Below, one piece after another: positions 46,048 through 54,565 of a DNA stretch of 64,000 nt. The stretch comes from Polaribacter sp. Hel_I_88 (GTDB taxonomy: Bacteria > Bacteroidota > Bacteroidia > Flavobacteriales > Flavobacteriaceae), in assembly GCF_000687935.1 (NCBI RefSeq), contig NZ_JHZZ01000001.1:992001-1056000 (forward strand), read 5' to 3'. A program made the position numbers and the translations under genes. The notes below the pieces were generated by a model that saw only the letters and a list, made by a program, of their open reading frames with translations, did not search any database and was not told where the DNA came from. Positions within the stretch are counted from its first letter, which is position 1, and every line of letters begins with the position of its first letter.

Positions 46048-46734
46048 ATGCCACTTTTAAAAGACTTATTCCATCTTTTTTATCCTAAATTGTGTGTTGT
46101 TTGTGATGCAGCTTTAATTGAAAACGAAAATGTACTTTGCACACTTTGCAGACACGATTTACCACTCACTAACTTCCAAGACTTTACAAGCAATAAAGTA
46201 ACACAAACTTTTTATGGAAAAGTTTTAATTGAAAAAGGTTTTGCCTTATTATTTTACAGAAAAAAAGGAAGCACTTTACAATTAATTCACGATTTAAAAT
46301 ACAAAGGCAATGAAGAAATTAGTGTTTTCTTTGGCAATTGGCTAGGAGAAATGCTTGCAGAAAATGAAGAATTTAAGAAGGTCGATTGTATAATTCCTGT
46401 GCCTTTGCATCCCAAAAAAATGCGAGAAAGAGGCTATAATCAAGTTACAAAATTTGGCAAACAACTAAGTTTTTACTTAAAAAAACCTTTTATTAGTAAC
46501 GAACTTGTTAGGATTTCATCAACCAAAACGCAAACGTTTAAATCTCGTTTTGAACGTTTTAATCATTTGGACACTAAATTTCATTTAAAAAATCCAGCGA
46601 AATTTAACAACAAACATATTTTACTAATTGACGATGTAATTACAACAGGTGCAACTTTAGAGGCGTGTGCAAAAGAGTTCTTAAAAGCAGAAAATTGTAA
46701 GATAAGTATTTTAACAATGGCATATACTGAGTGA
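46048..46734 (+). CDS. ComF family protein (phosphoribosyltransferase-like)
   Basis: The start was chosen at ATG 46048 (MPLLKDLFHLFYPKLC); a longer frame would overlap the divergent methyltransferase gene. A 228-aa protein. A Cys4 zinc ribbon (Cys16, Cys19, Cys31, Cys34) is followed by a PRTase domain with the PRPP loop ILLIDDVITTGATLEAC (about 193-209). ComF links incoming single-stranded DNA to replication and recombination proteins in naturally transformable bacteria; here the role is inferred. Confidence 0.88.
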   Translation: MPLLKDLFHLFYPKLCVVCDAALIENENVLCTLCRHDLPLTNFQDFTSNKVTQTFYGKVLIEKGFALLFYRKKGSTLQLIHDLKYKGNEEISVFFGNWLGEMLAENEEFKKVDCIIPVPLHPKKMRERGYNQVTKFGKQLSFYLKKPFISNELVRISSTKTQTFKSRFERFNHLDTKFHLKNPAKFNNKHILLIDDVITTGATLEACAKEFLKAENCKISILTMAYTE

Positions 46735-46788
46735 ATTTTATGATTTTAAATTCGAAAAATAATCGTTAATTTGTGTAAAATTTACTTT

Positions 46789-48405
46789 GTGAAAATAGTT
46801 TTCAGATTTCTTTTTTTGTTGATATCATTCGTTTTTATAACCAATTGTGCTAGAACTGGCAGACCAGATGGTGGTCCAAAAGATGAAAGTGCACCTTTGT
46901 TTGTGGTTGCAAAACCAGCAAATGAAACCATCAACTTTAATAAAAAAGAAATTATCATAGAATTTGATGAATTTATTAAGCTAAAAGATGTTAATAAACA
47001 GTTGGTAGTTTCGCCACCAATGAAAAATCCTCCTATAATTACACCTCAAGGAACTGCAAGTAAAAACATTAAAATTGAAATTATAGATACTTTAAAATCA
47101 AATACAACCTATATTTTTAATTTTGGAAATGCTGTAGAAGATAATAACGAAAGTAATATTTTAGAGAACTTTAAATATGTTTTTTCAACAGGAACTTATA
47201 TTGATTCTTTAAAAACTTCAGGAACTGTAAAAGATGCTATTTTACAAGAAAACCCTAAAGATGTAAGCGTTTTATTATACAGATTAGATAGTTCTTTTAA
47301 CGATTCTATCATCTACAAACAAAAACCAAATTACGTTACTAATAATATAGATACTGTTGGTTTTCAATTTACAAATCTTAGAAAAGGAAAGTATTTATTG
47401 TTGGCTTTACAAGAAAGTATAAGAGATTATATTTTTGATTCTACAACCGATAAAATTGGTTTTTATACAGATACAATTCAACTACCAAGAGATAGTATTT
47501 TAACAAAACCTATTATATTATTTAAGGAAAACCAGCCTTATCAATTTGCAAGAGGTAAAGAAATTACCAAAGGTAAAATTGAATTTGGTTTTGAGGGGGA
47601 TGGAAAAGATTTGCAGATAAATTTGTTATCTGATGTTCCAAAAGACTTTAAAAGTGTCTCGAAATTTATGGTTGATAAAGACACCTTAAATTATTGGTTT
47701 ACGCCTTTTGAAGCAGATTCTTTAAATTTTACGGTTGCCAACAGAGAGTTTTTAGATACGTTAACCGTAAAATTAAGAAAAAACAAGTTAGATTCTCTAG
47801 TGTTAAATGCTTCTTCCAAAAATGTTTTACAATTAAGAGATACTTTTTACATAGAGAGTAACAACCCAATTGTAAAAATTGATACTACTAAAATTAATTT
47901 AATTGATAAAGATACAATCGCTGTAAATTACAGCACGTTGGTTTCTAGTAAAGAGAATAAAATAGGTTTTATTTTTGAAAAGCAACCCAAAGAAAAATAT
48001 CGTTTTAAAGCCTATCCTGCTGCTTTTGAAGATATTTTTGGCATTCAAAACGATACACTTAGTTATAATTTTAGCACCAAACAAATTGATGATTATGCAA
48101 GAATTACATTAAATGTAAATAATGTAAATTCTAAAAATTTAATTATCGAATTATTATCTGGAAACAAACAAGATGAATTGATAGAACGTACATTTATTTC
48201 CACATCTACCAAAATTGTGTTTGATTTATTAGAACCTAAAAAATATACAGTAAGAGCTATTATTGATGAAAACAAAAACAATAAATGGGATACTGGAAAT
48301 TATCTTAAAAAGCAATTGGCTGAAAGAATTATTTACAATCAAACCATTAACAAATTAGATATCAGAGCCAACTTTTTCTTGGAAGAAAATTTTACAGTTG
48401 AATAA
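46789..48405 (+). CDS. Ig-like domain lipoprotein
   Basis: GTG at 46789 gives a classical lipoprotein signal (MKIVFRFLFLLISFVFITNC, Cys20); a TTG at 46771 would add six residues. 538 aa. Mature N-terminus ARTGRPDGGPKDESAP, then an Ig_5 (SbsA-like) domain about 33-125 (NKKEIIIEFDEFIKLKDVNK). The remainder is beta-rich with repeated DT/DS segments and ends with an EF-hand-like NKNNKWDTGN. It is a Bacteroidetes envelope lipoprotein of unknown function. Confidence 0.8.
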   Translation: MKIVFRFLFLLISFVFITNCARTGRPDGGPKDESAPLFVVAKPANETINFNKKEIIIEFDEFIKLKDVNKQLVVSPPMKNPPIITPQGTASKNIKIEIIDTLKSNTTYIFNFGNAVEDNNESNILENFKYVFSTGTYIDSLKTSGTVKDAILQENPKDVSVLLYRLDSSFNDSIIYKQKPNYVTNNIDTVGFQFTNLRKGKYLLLALQESIRDYIFDSTTDKIGFYTDTIQLPRDSILTKPIILFKENQPYQFARGKEITKGKIEFGFEGDGKDLQINLLSDVPKDFKSVSKFMVDKDTLNYWFTPFEADSLNFTVANREFLDTLTVKLRKNKLDSLVLNASSKNVLQLRDTFYIESNNPIVKIDTTKINLIDKDTIAVNYSTLVSSKENKIGFIFEKQPKEKYRFKAYPAAFEDIFGIQNDTLSYNFSTKQIDDYARITLNVNNVNSKNLIIELLSGNKQDELIERTFISTSTKIVFDLLEPKKYTVRAIIDENKNNKWDTGNYLKKQLAERIIYNQTINKLDIRANFFLEENFTVE

Positions 48406-48420
48406 AACTTCCGAAATAAA

Positions 48421-48451
48421 GACCTGACAGGTTTCAAAAACCTGTCAGGTC
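48421..48451. terminator. Perfect 14-bp palindrome between convergent genes
   Basis: GACCTGACAGGTTT (48421-48434), 3-nt loop CAA, AAACCTGTCAGGTC (48438-48451). It separates the Ig-like lipoprotein gene and metB tail to tail. It has no adjacent T-run on the plus strand, and it resembles a dispersed palindromic element of flavobacterial genomes that also serves as a terminator. Confidence 0.65.
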
Positions 48452-48467
48452 TGGAAAATTTTATTGA

Positions 48468-49616
48468 TTATAAACTCAAAGCTTGCTCTAAATCTGCCAA
48501 GATATCTTCTATATCTTCAATCCCAACACTTAATCTTATTAAATTATCTGTAATTCCGATTTTTAAACGTTCTTGCTCTGGAATTGATGCATGGCTCATA
48601 GTTACAGGGTGATTCACCAAACTTTCAACACCTCCTAAAGATTCTGCCAACGTAAACAATTTTGTGTTCTCTAAGAATTTAAAAGTTGCTACTTTGTTGT
48701 CATCTTTTAGTTTAAAAGAAACCATTCCTCCAAAATCTTTCATCTGTTTTTTGGCAATTTTATGACTTGGATGCTTTTCTAAACCAGGAAAATAAACAGT
48801 ACCAACTTTTGGATGATTTTCTAAAAACTCAGCAACTGCTTTGCCATTTTCACAGTGTCTTTGCATTCTAACATGTAAGGTTTTGATACCTCTTAAAGCT
48901 AAAAAAGAATCCATTGGACCAGCAATTGCACCAGCTGCAAATTGTATAAAATGGATTTCTTTTGCCAGCTTTTCTTCATTTACCATTAAAGCTCCCATAA
49001 TTAAATCTGAATGACCTCCCAAATATTTTGTGGCAGAATGCATTACAATATCTGCTCCTAAATCTAAAGGTTTTTGTAAATATGGAGTGGCGAAAGTATT
49101 ATCTACAGCTATTAAAATATTGCTGTTTTCATTTTTAACTGCTGATGAAATTTCTTGAATATCTGCAATTTTCATCAGTGGATTTGTTGGAGTTTCAATC
49201 CAGATTAATTTTGTTTTTTGAGTGATTGCTTTGGTTACATTTTCAACTGAATCCATGTCTACATAAGAAAATTCCAAACCATATTTTTGAAATAATTGCG
49301 TAAACATTCTGTAGGTTCCTCCATACAAATCGTCTCCAGCAATAATTTCGTCTCCAGGTTTCAGTAATCTTAACACACAATCTATGGCAGCCATTCCAGA
49401 GGCAAAAGCAAAACCATGTGTACCATTTTCTAAGGATGCCAAACTGTTTTCTAACGCTGTTCTTGTTGGGTTTGCTCCTCTTGCATAGCCATACCCTTTA
49501 TGTTGACCAGGACTGAATTGTGCAAAAGTAGAGGTTTGAAAAATTGGTGGCATTACAGCTCCTGTTGCTTCTTCTGGTTGTTGACCTCCGTGAATTGTTT
49601 TAGTGTTGAATTTCAT
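48468..49616 (-). CDS. metB: Cystathionine gamma-synthase-type PLP enzyme
   Basis: A 382-aa protein of the usual length for the Cys/Met metabolism PLP family. PLP Schiff-base Lys197 in HSATKYLGGHSD; phosphate-binding YGYARGANPTRTALE (about 42-56) and FASGMAAIDC; DNTFATPYLQKPL. It joins an activated homoserine to cysteine in transsulfuration, or acts as the closely related gamma/beta-lyase; the sequence does not decide. It is followed upstream by a 164-bp spacer with a hairpin. Confidence 0.85.
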   Translation of the reverse strand: MKFNTKTIHGGQQPEEATGAVMPPIFQTSTFAQFSPGQHKGYGYARGANPTRTALENSLASLENGTHGFAFASGMAAIDCVLRLLKPGDEIIAGDDLYGGTYRMFTQLFQKYGLEFSYVDMDSVENVTKAITQKTKLIWIETPTNPLMKIADIQEISSAVKNENSNILIAVDNTFATPYLQKPLDLGADIVMHSATKYLGGHSDLIMGALMVNEEKLAKEIHFIQFAAGAIAGPMDSFLALRGIKTLHVRMQRHCENGKAVAEFLENHPKVGTVYFPGLEKHPSHKIAKKQMKDFGGMVSFKLKDDNKVATFKFLENTKLFTLAESLGGVESLVNHPVTMSHASIPEQERLKIGITDNLIRLSVGIEDIEDILADLEQALSL

Positions 49617-49696
49617 TTTTTAAAATTTTCTTGCTGTTCTAATTCTCCAAAAGTTAGCAAACAAGTTTAGCCCAGATTGAAGCATCTGTTTGAGCT

Positions 49697-49724
49697 CTTT
49701 TTTGCCTTTTTCAGGCAAAAAAAG
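49697..49724. terminator. Hairpin between DinB-like gene and metB
   Basis: CTTTTTTGCCT and AGGCAAAAAAAG pair around TTTTC. It lies in the 164-bp spacer downstream of the DinB-family gene and gives U-runs in both directions. The rest of the spacer (TCTGCGCTCAAGATGACAA) looks like a decayed intergenic repeat rather than a gene. Confidence 0.55.
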
Positions 49725-49780
49725 CGAGTGCTGAAAGCTGGAAATAGCTTCAAACCTTTCGTCTGCGCTCAAGATGACAA

Positions 49781-50236
49781 TTATAGAAACTTTTTGATAG
49801 ATCTTACAATGCCATAATGAATGCCTTCATGGAAATTATTGAACGGAATTGCAACATCCATAGACGTTAAAATAACACCTGTACTTGTTGTATATTCTGT
49901 ATAATTCTCGAAAATACCAGCTTCATAATCTTCTTGTAAAGTATCTGGAAAGCCCATTAACAAATCTTTTACTTCTTCAAATTCTTCTTCTGTAAAGTTT
50001 TTTGTTGGTTCAGTTCCTTTTTTATAATTGTCAATTAAATCGTCTGGACACAAACAATTTAAACCAGAAAATTTATAATGCAACAATTGTTGTGTAACTA
50101 CTACATGTGCTACATTCCAAGCAATATTATTCTTGAATCCTGTCGGAATTTTGTGTATTTGCTCTAAAGTTAATCCTTCTAATTCGTTTAAAAGTAGTGC
50201 TCTAGATTTTCTTAAAATATCAAATTGTATGTTCAT
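49781..50236 (-). CDS. DinB family protein
   Basis: The start was chosen at ATG 50236 (MNIQFDILRKSRALLLNELE), which fits the family; the longer frame runs into the divergent gene's leader. 151 aa with four-helix-bundle pattern and metal-binding histidines in AWNVAHVVVTQQLLHYK and FHEGIHYG. Enzymes of this fold act in bacillithiol or mycothiol-dependent transfer, but many members are uncharacterised. It is divergent from the ArsC-like gene. Confidence 0.82.
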   Translation of the reverse strand: MNIQFDILRKSRALLLNELEGLTLEQIHKIPTGFKNNIAWNVAHVVVTQQLLHYKFSGLNCLCPDDLIDNYKKGTEPTKNFTEEEFEEVKDLLMGFPDTLQEDYEAGIFENYTEYTTSTGVILTSMDVAIPFNNFHEGIHYGIVRSIKKFL

Positions 50237-50278
50237 TTTTTTATCTGTAATTTTGATGTGTAAATATAATCGATAAAA

Positions 50279-50626
50279 ATGAAGAAAGTATATTTTTTGC
50301 AAACTTGTGATACCTGCAAACGAATTTTAAAGGAAGTAAACACAGAGGGTTTTGAAAAACGTGAAATTAAGTCAAACCCAATTTCTGAAAAAGAATTGGC
50401 TGAAATGTATGCGCTTTCTGAAAGTTACGAAGCCTTGTTTAACAAACGTGCAAGATTGTATACTTCTTTGGGTTTAAAGGATAAAAACTTGTCTGAAAGT
50501 GATTATAAGAAATATCTTTTAGAAGAATATACGTTTTTAAAACGTCCCGTTTTTTTGGTTGATGGTGAAATATTTATTGGAAACAGTAAAAAAGTTATAG
50601 AAAAATTAAAAGAAATGCCCCTTTAA
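50279..50626 (+). CDS. ArsC/Spx family thioredoxin-fold protein
   Basis: A 115-aa protein. The CxxC at Cys10 and Cys13 (LQTCDTCKRILK) and the family's lower half (KRPVFLVDGEIFIGNSKK) show a thioredoxin fold of the ArsC/YffB/Spx group. It is likely a glutaredoxin- or thioredoxin-linked reductase; arsenate specificity cannot be concluded. The final codons (EMPL, stop) lie inside a dispersed intergenic repeat, so the extreme C-terminus was probably replaced by it. Confidence 0.82.
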   Translation: MKKVYFLQTCDTCKRILKEVNTEGFEKREIKSNPISEKELAEMYALSESYEALFNKRARLYTSLGLKDKNLSESDYKKYLLEEYTFLKRPVFLVDGEIFIGNSKKVIEKLKEMPL

Positions 50627-50651
50627 TTCCCCAAAGGGGAAAACTCTTGTG
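50617..50651. repeat. Dispersed intergenic repeat, copy 2
   Basis: GCCCCTTTAATTCCCCAAAG then GGGAAAACTCTTGTG, with a CCCCTTT/AAAGGGG stem. It matches 12999-13037 except for a few inserted bases. Here it supplies the stop codon (TAA inside the loop) of the ArsC-like gene. Confidence 0.65.
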
Positions 50652-50691
50652 AAAAATTAAAGTTGCTTTTATTGTTTTTAGTTCTTTTACT

Positions 50692-51168
50692 TTAATCTGA
50701 GGTAATATTTACTTTAGAGTTGCTCATTATTTTTGCGAGTTCGTCTTTAGTAATATTGGTTTTTAAACCAAATAAGACCAATTGATCTTCATCACTATTG
50801 GCTTGAAGTACAATTTCTTTGATCATATCGTTTTCTTCTAAAATATAAAAAGAAGCTCTACTTTTATCGCTTTTTACACGAGCCATTGTTTTTAAATTGT
50901 TTTTTCTGATGTACTTTTTAAAATCTTTTGATACTGATGAATCCTCGTTATTAAAGACCATTAATTTAAAATCGCCCGACTTTTTTAGTAGTTTTTTAAA
51001 ATCGTCATTATCATCATCACTTAAAAAAGAACCAGCAAAAGATGCTGATAAATTCATTGAAAAAGCAGATTGTTCTTGATGATTATCGTAAAAGTTTTTG
51101 AAGGTAGTTTGTTGTGCAAAAGCACTTAAAGTTAAAAATAAAGATAAAATTGTTGTGAATAGTTTCAT
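50692..51168 (-). CDS. DUF4252 domain-containing protein
   Basis: ATG 51168 gives signal peptide MKLFTTILSLFLTLSAFAQ; the upstream in-frame Met would lack it. 158 aa. Mature region pattern (FKNFYDNHQEQSAFSMNLSA, DDDNDDFKKLLKKSGDFKLM, MARVKSDKSRASFYILEEND) matches DUF4252, a Bacteroidetes periplasmic or outer-membrane-associated family, often encoded near ECF sigma systems. Function unknown. It follows another secreted-protein gene with a 62-bp gap. Confidence 0.82.
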   Translation of the reverse strand: MKLFTTILSLFLTLSAFAQQTTFKNFYDNHQEQSAFSMNLSASFAGSFLSDDDNDDFKKLLKKSGDFKLMVFNNEDSSVSKDFKKYIRKNNLKTMARVKSDKSRASFYILEENDMIKEIVLQANSDEDQLVLFGLKTNITKDELAKIMSNSKVNITSD

Positions 51169-51230
51169 AATACTTGGTTTTCTTTTAAGACGAGAACCAA
51201 GTTGTTTTGTTACAATATGTTTCTTTTTCA

Positions 51231-51704
51231 CTAAAAACTCATTGTTAATCCTAGATTGGCACCTTTTATTGTAAAATTAAAAGATGGATTAAAACGATAT
51301 GCGTTTGAGGTAACTTCTGCATTGTATAATTCAACAGCATTTTTAGCTTTTTTATTAAAGCCTTCAATAATTGGAATTGTAATTGCTATTAGAGCCACAC
51401 CAGCTCCAGCTAAAATCCATTCTGGATCTCCACCACCAATTGCAGTTCCTATAGGAAAACCAATTAATCCTCCTCCAGCAGTTCCTAAAACCATTGCCCA
51501 AGTTTGGTTCGTTTTTGCAGATGTTATTAAATCTAATGCTTCTTCATTGTCTTTCATAATTTCTTGCATTTGACTAACATTTACGGTTTTTCCACTTTGT
51601 GTAAATTGATAACCTCCCCAAACTTTTTTCATTTCAATTTTTTGTGCATTTATTGAAATTGAAGTGAACATAAATACTGTAATAATTGCTACAATTTTTC
51701 TCAT
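51231..51704 (-). CDS. Secreted glycine-zipper protein
   Basis: A 157-aa protein. Signal peptide MRKIVAIITVFMFTSISINA; a glycine-zipper hairpin about 73-107 (MVLGTAGGGLIGFPIGTAIG, then WILAGAGVALIAI); the C-terminus FTIKGANLGLTMSF ends in Phe like outer-membrane proteins. It is probably an outer-membrane-associated or periplasmic protein in flavobacteria. It probably shares a transcript with the DUF4252 gene. No functional name can be given. Confidence 0.65.
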   Translation of the reverse strand: MRKIVAIITVFMFTSISINAQKIEMKKVWGGYQFTQSGKTVNVSQMQEIMKDNEEALDLITSAKTNQTWAMVLGTAGGGLIGFPIGTAIGGGDPEWILAGAGVALIAITIPIIEGFNKKAKNAVELYNAEVTSNAYRFNPSFNFTIKGANLGLTMSF

Positions 51705-51789
51705 TTTTAATTTATTTTAATTTGATTTATATACTTTAATTAAACTCTCAGCTTCTTTTTTTGCACTACAAAAATTCAAAAAATATCAG

Positions 51790-52092
51790 TTAATTTTTAA
51801 AGTTTCTAGCTAAATCTCTTCTTCCATGTAAAACTCTAACAATTCTAATATTGCTTTCAAAAATTCTGTAAAAAATTGTATGTTCTTGCTCTGTAATTGA
51901 AAATAAACCTTTTTTTATTTGATTTCTTTGTCGACCTATTTCTGGTTGTAATACTAAATTCTCGAATAAGTTTTCTAAATGAGTAAGATAAAATATAGCT
52001 TGTTCATATCCATAGGTAATTTCTGTATGTTCAAAAATTTCTTCTAAATCAAAATCTGCTTTTTTTGATAATTTATAAGAAAGTAATTTCAT
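51790..52092 (-). CDS. parE: ParE/RelE-family toxin
   Basis: A 100-aa protein. RelE/ParE fold pattern: SKKADFDLEEIFEHTEITYG, then REIGR-like QPEIGRQRNQIKKGLFSI and the C-terminal strand IRIVRVLHGRRDLARNF. It is likely a gyrase-targeting ParE toxin, although a ribosome-dependent RelE cannot be excluded. The start is 14 bp behind the antitoxin stop codon. Confidence 0.85.
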   Translation of the reverse strand: MKLLSYKLSKKADFDLEEIFEHTEITYGYEQAIFYLTHLENLFENLVLQPEIGRQRNQIKKGLFSITEQEHTIFYRIFESNIRIVRVLHGRRDLARNFKN

Positions 52093-52106
52093 GAAGTTTA
52101 GTAAAA

Positions 52107-52331
52107 TTAATGTTTCTTTTTACTTTTAATAATATCAGAAACAGACCTTTTACTTGGAGCTCCAGACCAACCTTTTTCAATTTCAATCCTTAAATCTTGT
52201 ATTACTTTTTCTCTGTATATACTGTGTAATCTCAAAGCATCTCTAATAACTTCGCTATTATTCTGATACTCTCCAGTTTCTACTTGTTTGGAAATATAAT
52301 CTTCTTGCTTTTTTGTAAAACTAACATTCAT
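52107..52331 (-). CDS. parD: ParD-family antitoxin
   Basis: A 74-aa protein. N-terminal ribbon-helix-helix MNVSFTKKQEDYISKQVETG and YQNNSEVIRDALRL, the ParD/CopG signature; the C-terminus (RKSVSD-like KRSVSDIIKSKKKH) wraps the toxin. It represses its own operon; a 29-bp palindrome lies 30 bp upstream. Antitoxin first, toxin second is the standard order. Confidence 0.87.
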   Translation of the reverse strand: MNVSFTKKQEDYISKQVETGEYQNNSEVIRDALRLHSIYREKVIQDLRIEIEKGWSGAPSKRSVSDIIKSKKKH

Positions 52332-52360
52332 AAAAATAAATTTTAAGCTAAATTAACAAA

Positions 52361-52389
52361 AATATCTATATTTAGCAAATATGGATATT
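52361..52389 (-). promoter_or_regulatory. Operator palindrome of the toxin-antitoxin operon
   Basis: Arms AATATCTATATTT and AAATATGGATATT around a 3-bp centre, 12 of 13 positions symmetric. Minus-strand TATTTTTG, a -7 match, starts inside the arm nearest the antitoxin. A site covering the promoter fits ParD autorepression. It abuts the glycosyltransferase stop codon (52390). Confidence 0.65.
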
Positions 52390-53373
52390 TTAACCCTTAT
52401 AAATCTCCATCAAACTCTCAGCTTCTTTTTTTGCGCTCCAATTTTGTAGAATTTCTTGTCTTGCTTGTTGGCCTAAATGTGGTATTTCTCCTTGAATAGA
52501 TTTCGATAAAAGTGTTTCTAATTCAGTAACATTACCAGCTTCAAATAAATAACCGTTTTTAGCATGTGTAATAATTTCCGAATGAACACCCACATTTTTT
52601 GTGGCAATTACAGAACATTCGCAACTCATAGCTTCTGCAGTAACCAAAGAAAAACCTTCGGAAAAACTTGGTGCCACCACAATTTTTGCTGCTTGGTAAT
52701 AAGAAATAATATCTCTTGTTTCCTTCACAAAATAAACTTGATTTTCTAATTGATGTTTTTTAACAATCGCTTTTAATTCCTCCGAAAATTCTGGTTTGTC
52801 TATTTTACCAACCAAAACTAAAGCCCAGTTTTTATGTTCTTTTAGAACTTTGGCTGCCTCTAACAACACAAGTTGCCCTTTTTGTTTTCTTATTCTGCCA
52901 GCATTTAAAATGATATTCTTTTGGGAAATTTTTGGTAACTTTTTAGTGGGATTTGGTACAAATTCGTGCACCTTAACTCCATGCCCAACAATCGTGTTTT
53001 CAATGCCTAAATTATGGCTCATGCTTTTGATAAGCGTAATTACTTTGTCTGCTTTTTTTAGTAAAAACAGCGTTAATTTTGATGGTTTTGTTTCTGCATG
53101 TCTTGTGGCAACAAGCAAAAATTTTGCTCCTAAAAGTCGATAAACAAGCATCCTCAAAATCTCATTATTTCGATGACAATGCACCACTTTCTTTACATCC
53201 GAAGAAAATAATATTTTTTTTAATTTTGATTTGGTTATTTGATTTCCATCAATATTAGAGCCATAAACATAAGTTTCAAATTCCTCAACAAAAAAAGGAA
53301 GCACGTTTTCTATGCTTCTTGTAACGCCTGTTTTGCGTTTGTGAAAATGAGTATGGATTAAGATTGGTTTCAA
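52390..53373 (-). CDS. Glycosyltransferase family 4 protein
   Basis: A 327-aa protein. GT-B fold: N-terminal half with KKVVHCHRNNEILRMLVYRL and VATRHAETKPS; C-terminal GT4 domain about 125-320 with NIILNAGRIRKQKGQLVLLE, VGKIDKPEF and the donor-binding EX7E-type region APSFSEGFSLVTAEAMSCEC. It adds sugars to LPS, capsule or glycolipids. No other sugar genes are adjacent, so the acceptor is unknown. Confidence 0.88.
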   Translation of the reverse strand: MKPILIHTHFHKRKTGVTRSIENVLPFFVEEFETYVYGSNIDGNQITKSKLKKILFSSDVKKVVHCHRNNEILRMLVYRLLGAKFLLVATRHAETKPSKLTLFLLKKADKVITLIKSMSHNLGIENTIVGHGVKVHEFVPNPTKKLPKISQKNIILNAGRIRKQKGQLVLLEAAKVLKEHKNWALVLVGKIDKPEFSEELKAIVKKHQLENQVYFVKETRDIISYYQAAKIVVAPSFSEGFSLVTAEAMSCECSVIATKNVGVHSEIITHAKNGYLFEAGNVTELETLLSKSIQGEIPHLGQQARQEILQNWSAKKEAESLMEIYKG

Positions 53374-53549
53374 ATATTAGGTGTAATTGTTAAATTGTCT
53401 ATTTGTGTAAATGCCTGAAACTGTTTAAGTATGTGTAATTGTGGAACTGTTGAACTGTGTAAAAGTCTGGACTTTTATAAAACTAATCTTTTTAATTTTA
53501 ACGTTACTTCAATTACACGATTAAACGTTTCAACATTTACAAAATTTTT

Positions 53550-54464
53550 TTAAGCGAATTTACGCTCAATAATTTCCATAAAACGAGTTTCTAATTCTTC
53601 TTTTTCAGACCAATTATAATCTGGTTTTACCATAGAATTGATGAACTTTTTTGCTTCATCAGCAGATTTTAAAGTATTTAATTGAGAAATTACTCTGTTA
53701 TAATCTTCTTGATTGCCATTAAAAAGGTTTTTTACAAATGCAATTCTATCATTCAAACCAATTTGAATATTACCTGAAAATCGATCATTTAATGATTTTG
53801 AGGGAGCTTTTTCAAACAAATCTGCCATAAAATCTACAGAAACGATGTCCTGTAATTCTTCCTCTAAAGACATTGTTTTTCTTACTTCAACATTTACAAC
53901 ATCACTTACTAAAGGAATATCTTCCTGAGTAGTAGGGATAATAATTTCAGTGGTTTCTTCTACTTTAATTTCAGGCACTTCCTCTAATTTTTCTTCTTCC
54001 ACAGATTTTGGTGGAATTTCTTTGGAAAACATAATCTCCTCCAACTCATCAAAAGGTTGTTCTATAACTTCTTCTGGTTTCGCTTTTTCTTGATTTTTAT
54101 TTTCTGGTTCAGGTTTATGAGTAGCTACAAGATCATTTTCTACATTAATTTCTTGCTCAACCTCCACTTTTTCAACTTCTTTTAATGCTTCTTCTAAATT
54201 ATAAACAACTTTTTCCCTTGCTAATTTTTCTGCTTTAGCTTCTTTTTTTGCAGCGAATGCTTTTTCAACGGTTTCTAATAATTCGGTTTTTGTTTCCTTT
54301 AAGCCAGGTGTTGCGTTTACGTATTCTTCCACAAATGCTAAAACAGCTAATTTTTCATAAATTTCTTTAGATTTCTGCTTTAATAAAAACACATTGTCTT
54401 TATTTTTCATCTGTAAAATACTATGTGCTAAACTAATTAAGTCTGCTTCTAACTTTTTGTGCAT
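53550..54464 (-). CDS. Conserved flavobacterial-type hypothetical protein with acidic linker
   Basis: A 304-aa protein. Helical N-terminal domain about 1-85 (LISLAHSILQMKNKDNVFLL); a long Glu/Lys/Val/Pro-rich disordered linker about 90-200 (LEEVPEIKVEETTEIIIP); conserved C-terminal domain about 200-304 (LEEELQDIVSVDFMADLFEK, LNDRIAFVKNLFNGNQEDYN). No signal peptide; cytoplasmic. Divergent from tdk with about 100 bp between. I believe similar proteins occur next to tdk in related genomes, but no function is known. Confidence 0.75.
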   Translation of the reverse strand: MHKKLEADLISLAHSILQMKNKDNVFLLKQKSKEIYEKLAVLAFVEEYVNATPGLKETKTELLETVEKAFAAKKEAKAEKLAREKVVYNLEEALKEVEKVEVEQEINVENDLVATHKPEPENKNQEKAKPEEVIEQPFDELEEIMFSKEIPPKSVEEEKLEEVPEIKVEETTEIIIPTTQEDIPLVSDVVNVEVRKTMSLEEELQDIVSVDFMADLFEKAPSKSLNDRFSGNIQIGLNDRIAFVKNLFNGNQEDYNRVISQLNTLKSADEAKKFINSMVKPDYNWSEKEELETRFMEIIERKFA

Positions 54465-54504
54465 AAGTTGTACCTTGAAATTAAATTATACTACTAATTA
54501 TTTA

Positions 54505-54512
54505 TAAATTTG
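54505..54512 (+). promoter_or_regulatory. -7 element of tdk
   Basis: TAAATTTG matches the consensus TAnnTTTG exactly, about 54 bp before the tdk ATG. No clear -33 TTTG was found at the standard distance. Confidence 0.4.
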
Positions 54513-54565
54513 TAAACGTTGAAAATTACAAAAATTTACAATATTATAACGCTTAAAATTACAAA

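Noticed and set aside
53374..53549. Spacer with GTGTAATTGTT-like imperfect repeats and AAAAGTC/GACTTTT stem
   Set aside because: The stem is short and has no proper T-run; repeats are irregular. Considered noise or decayed repeat.
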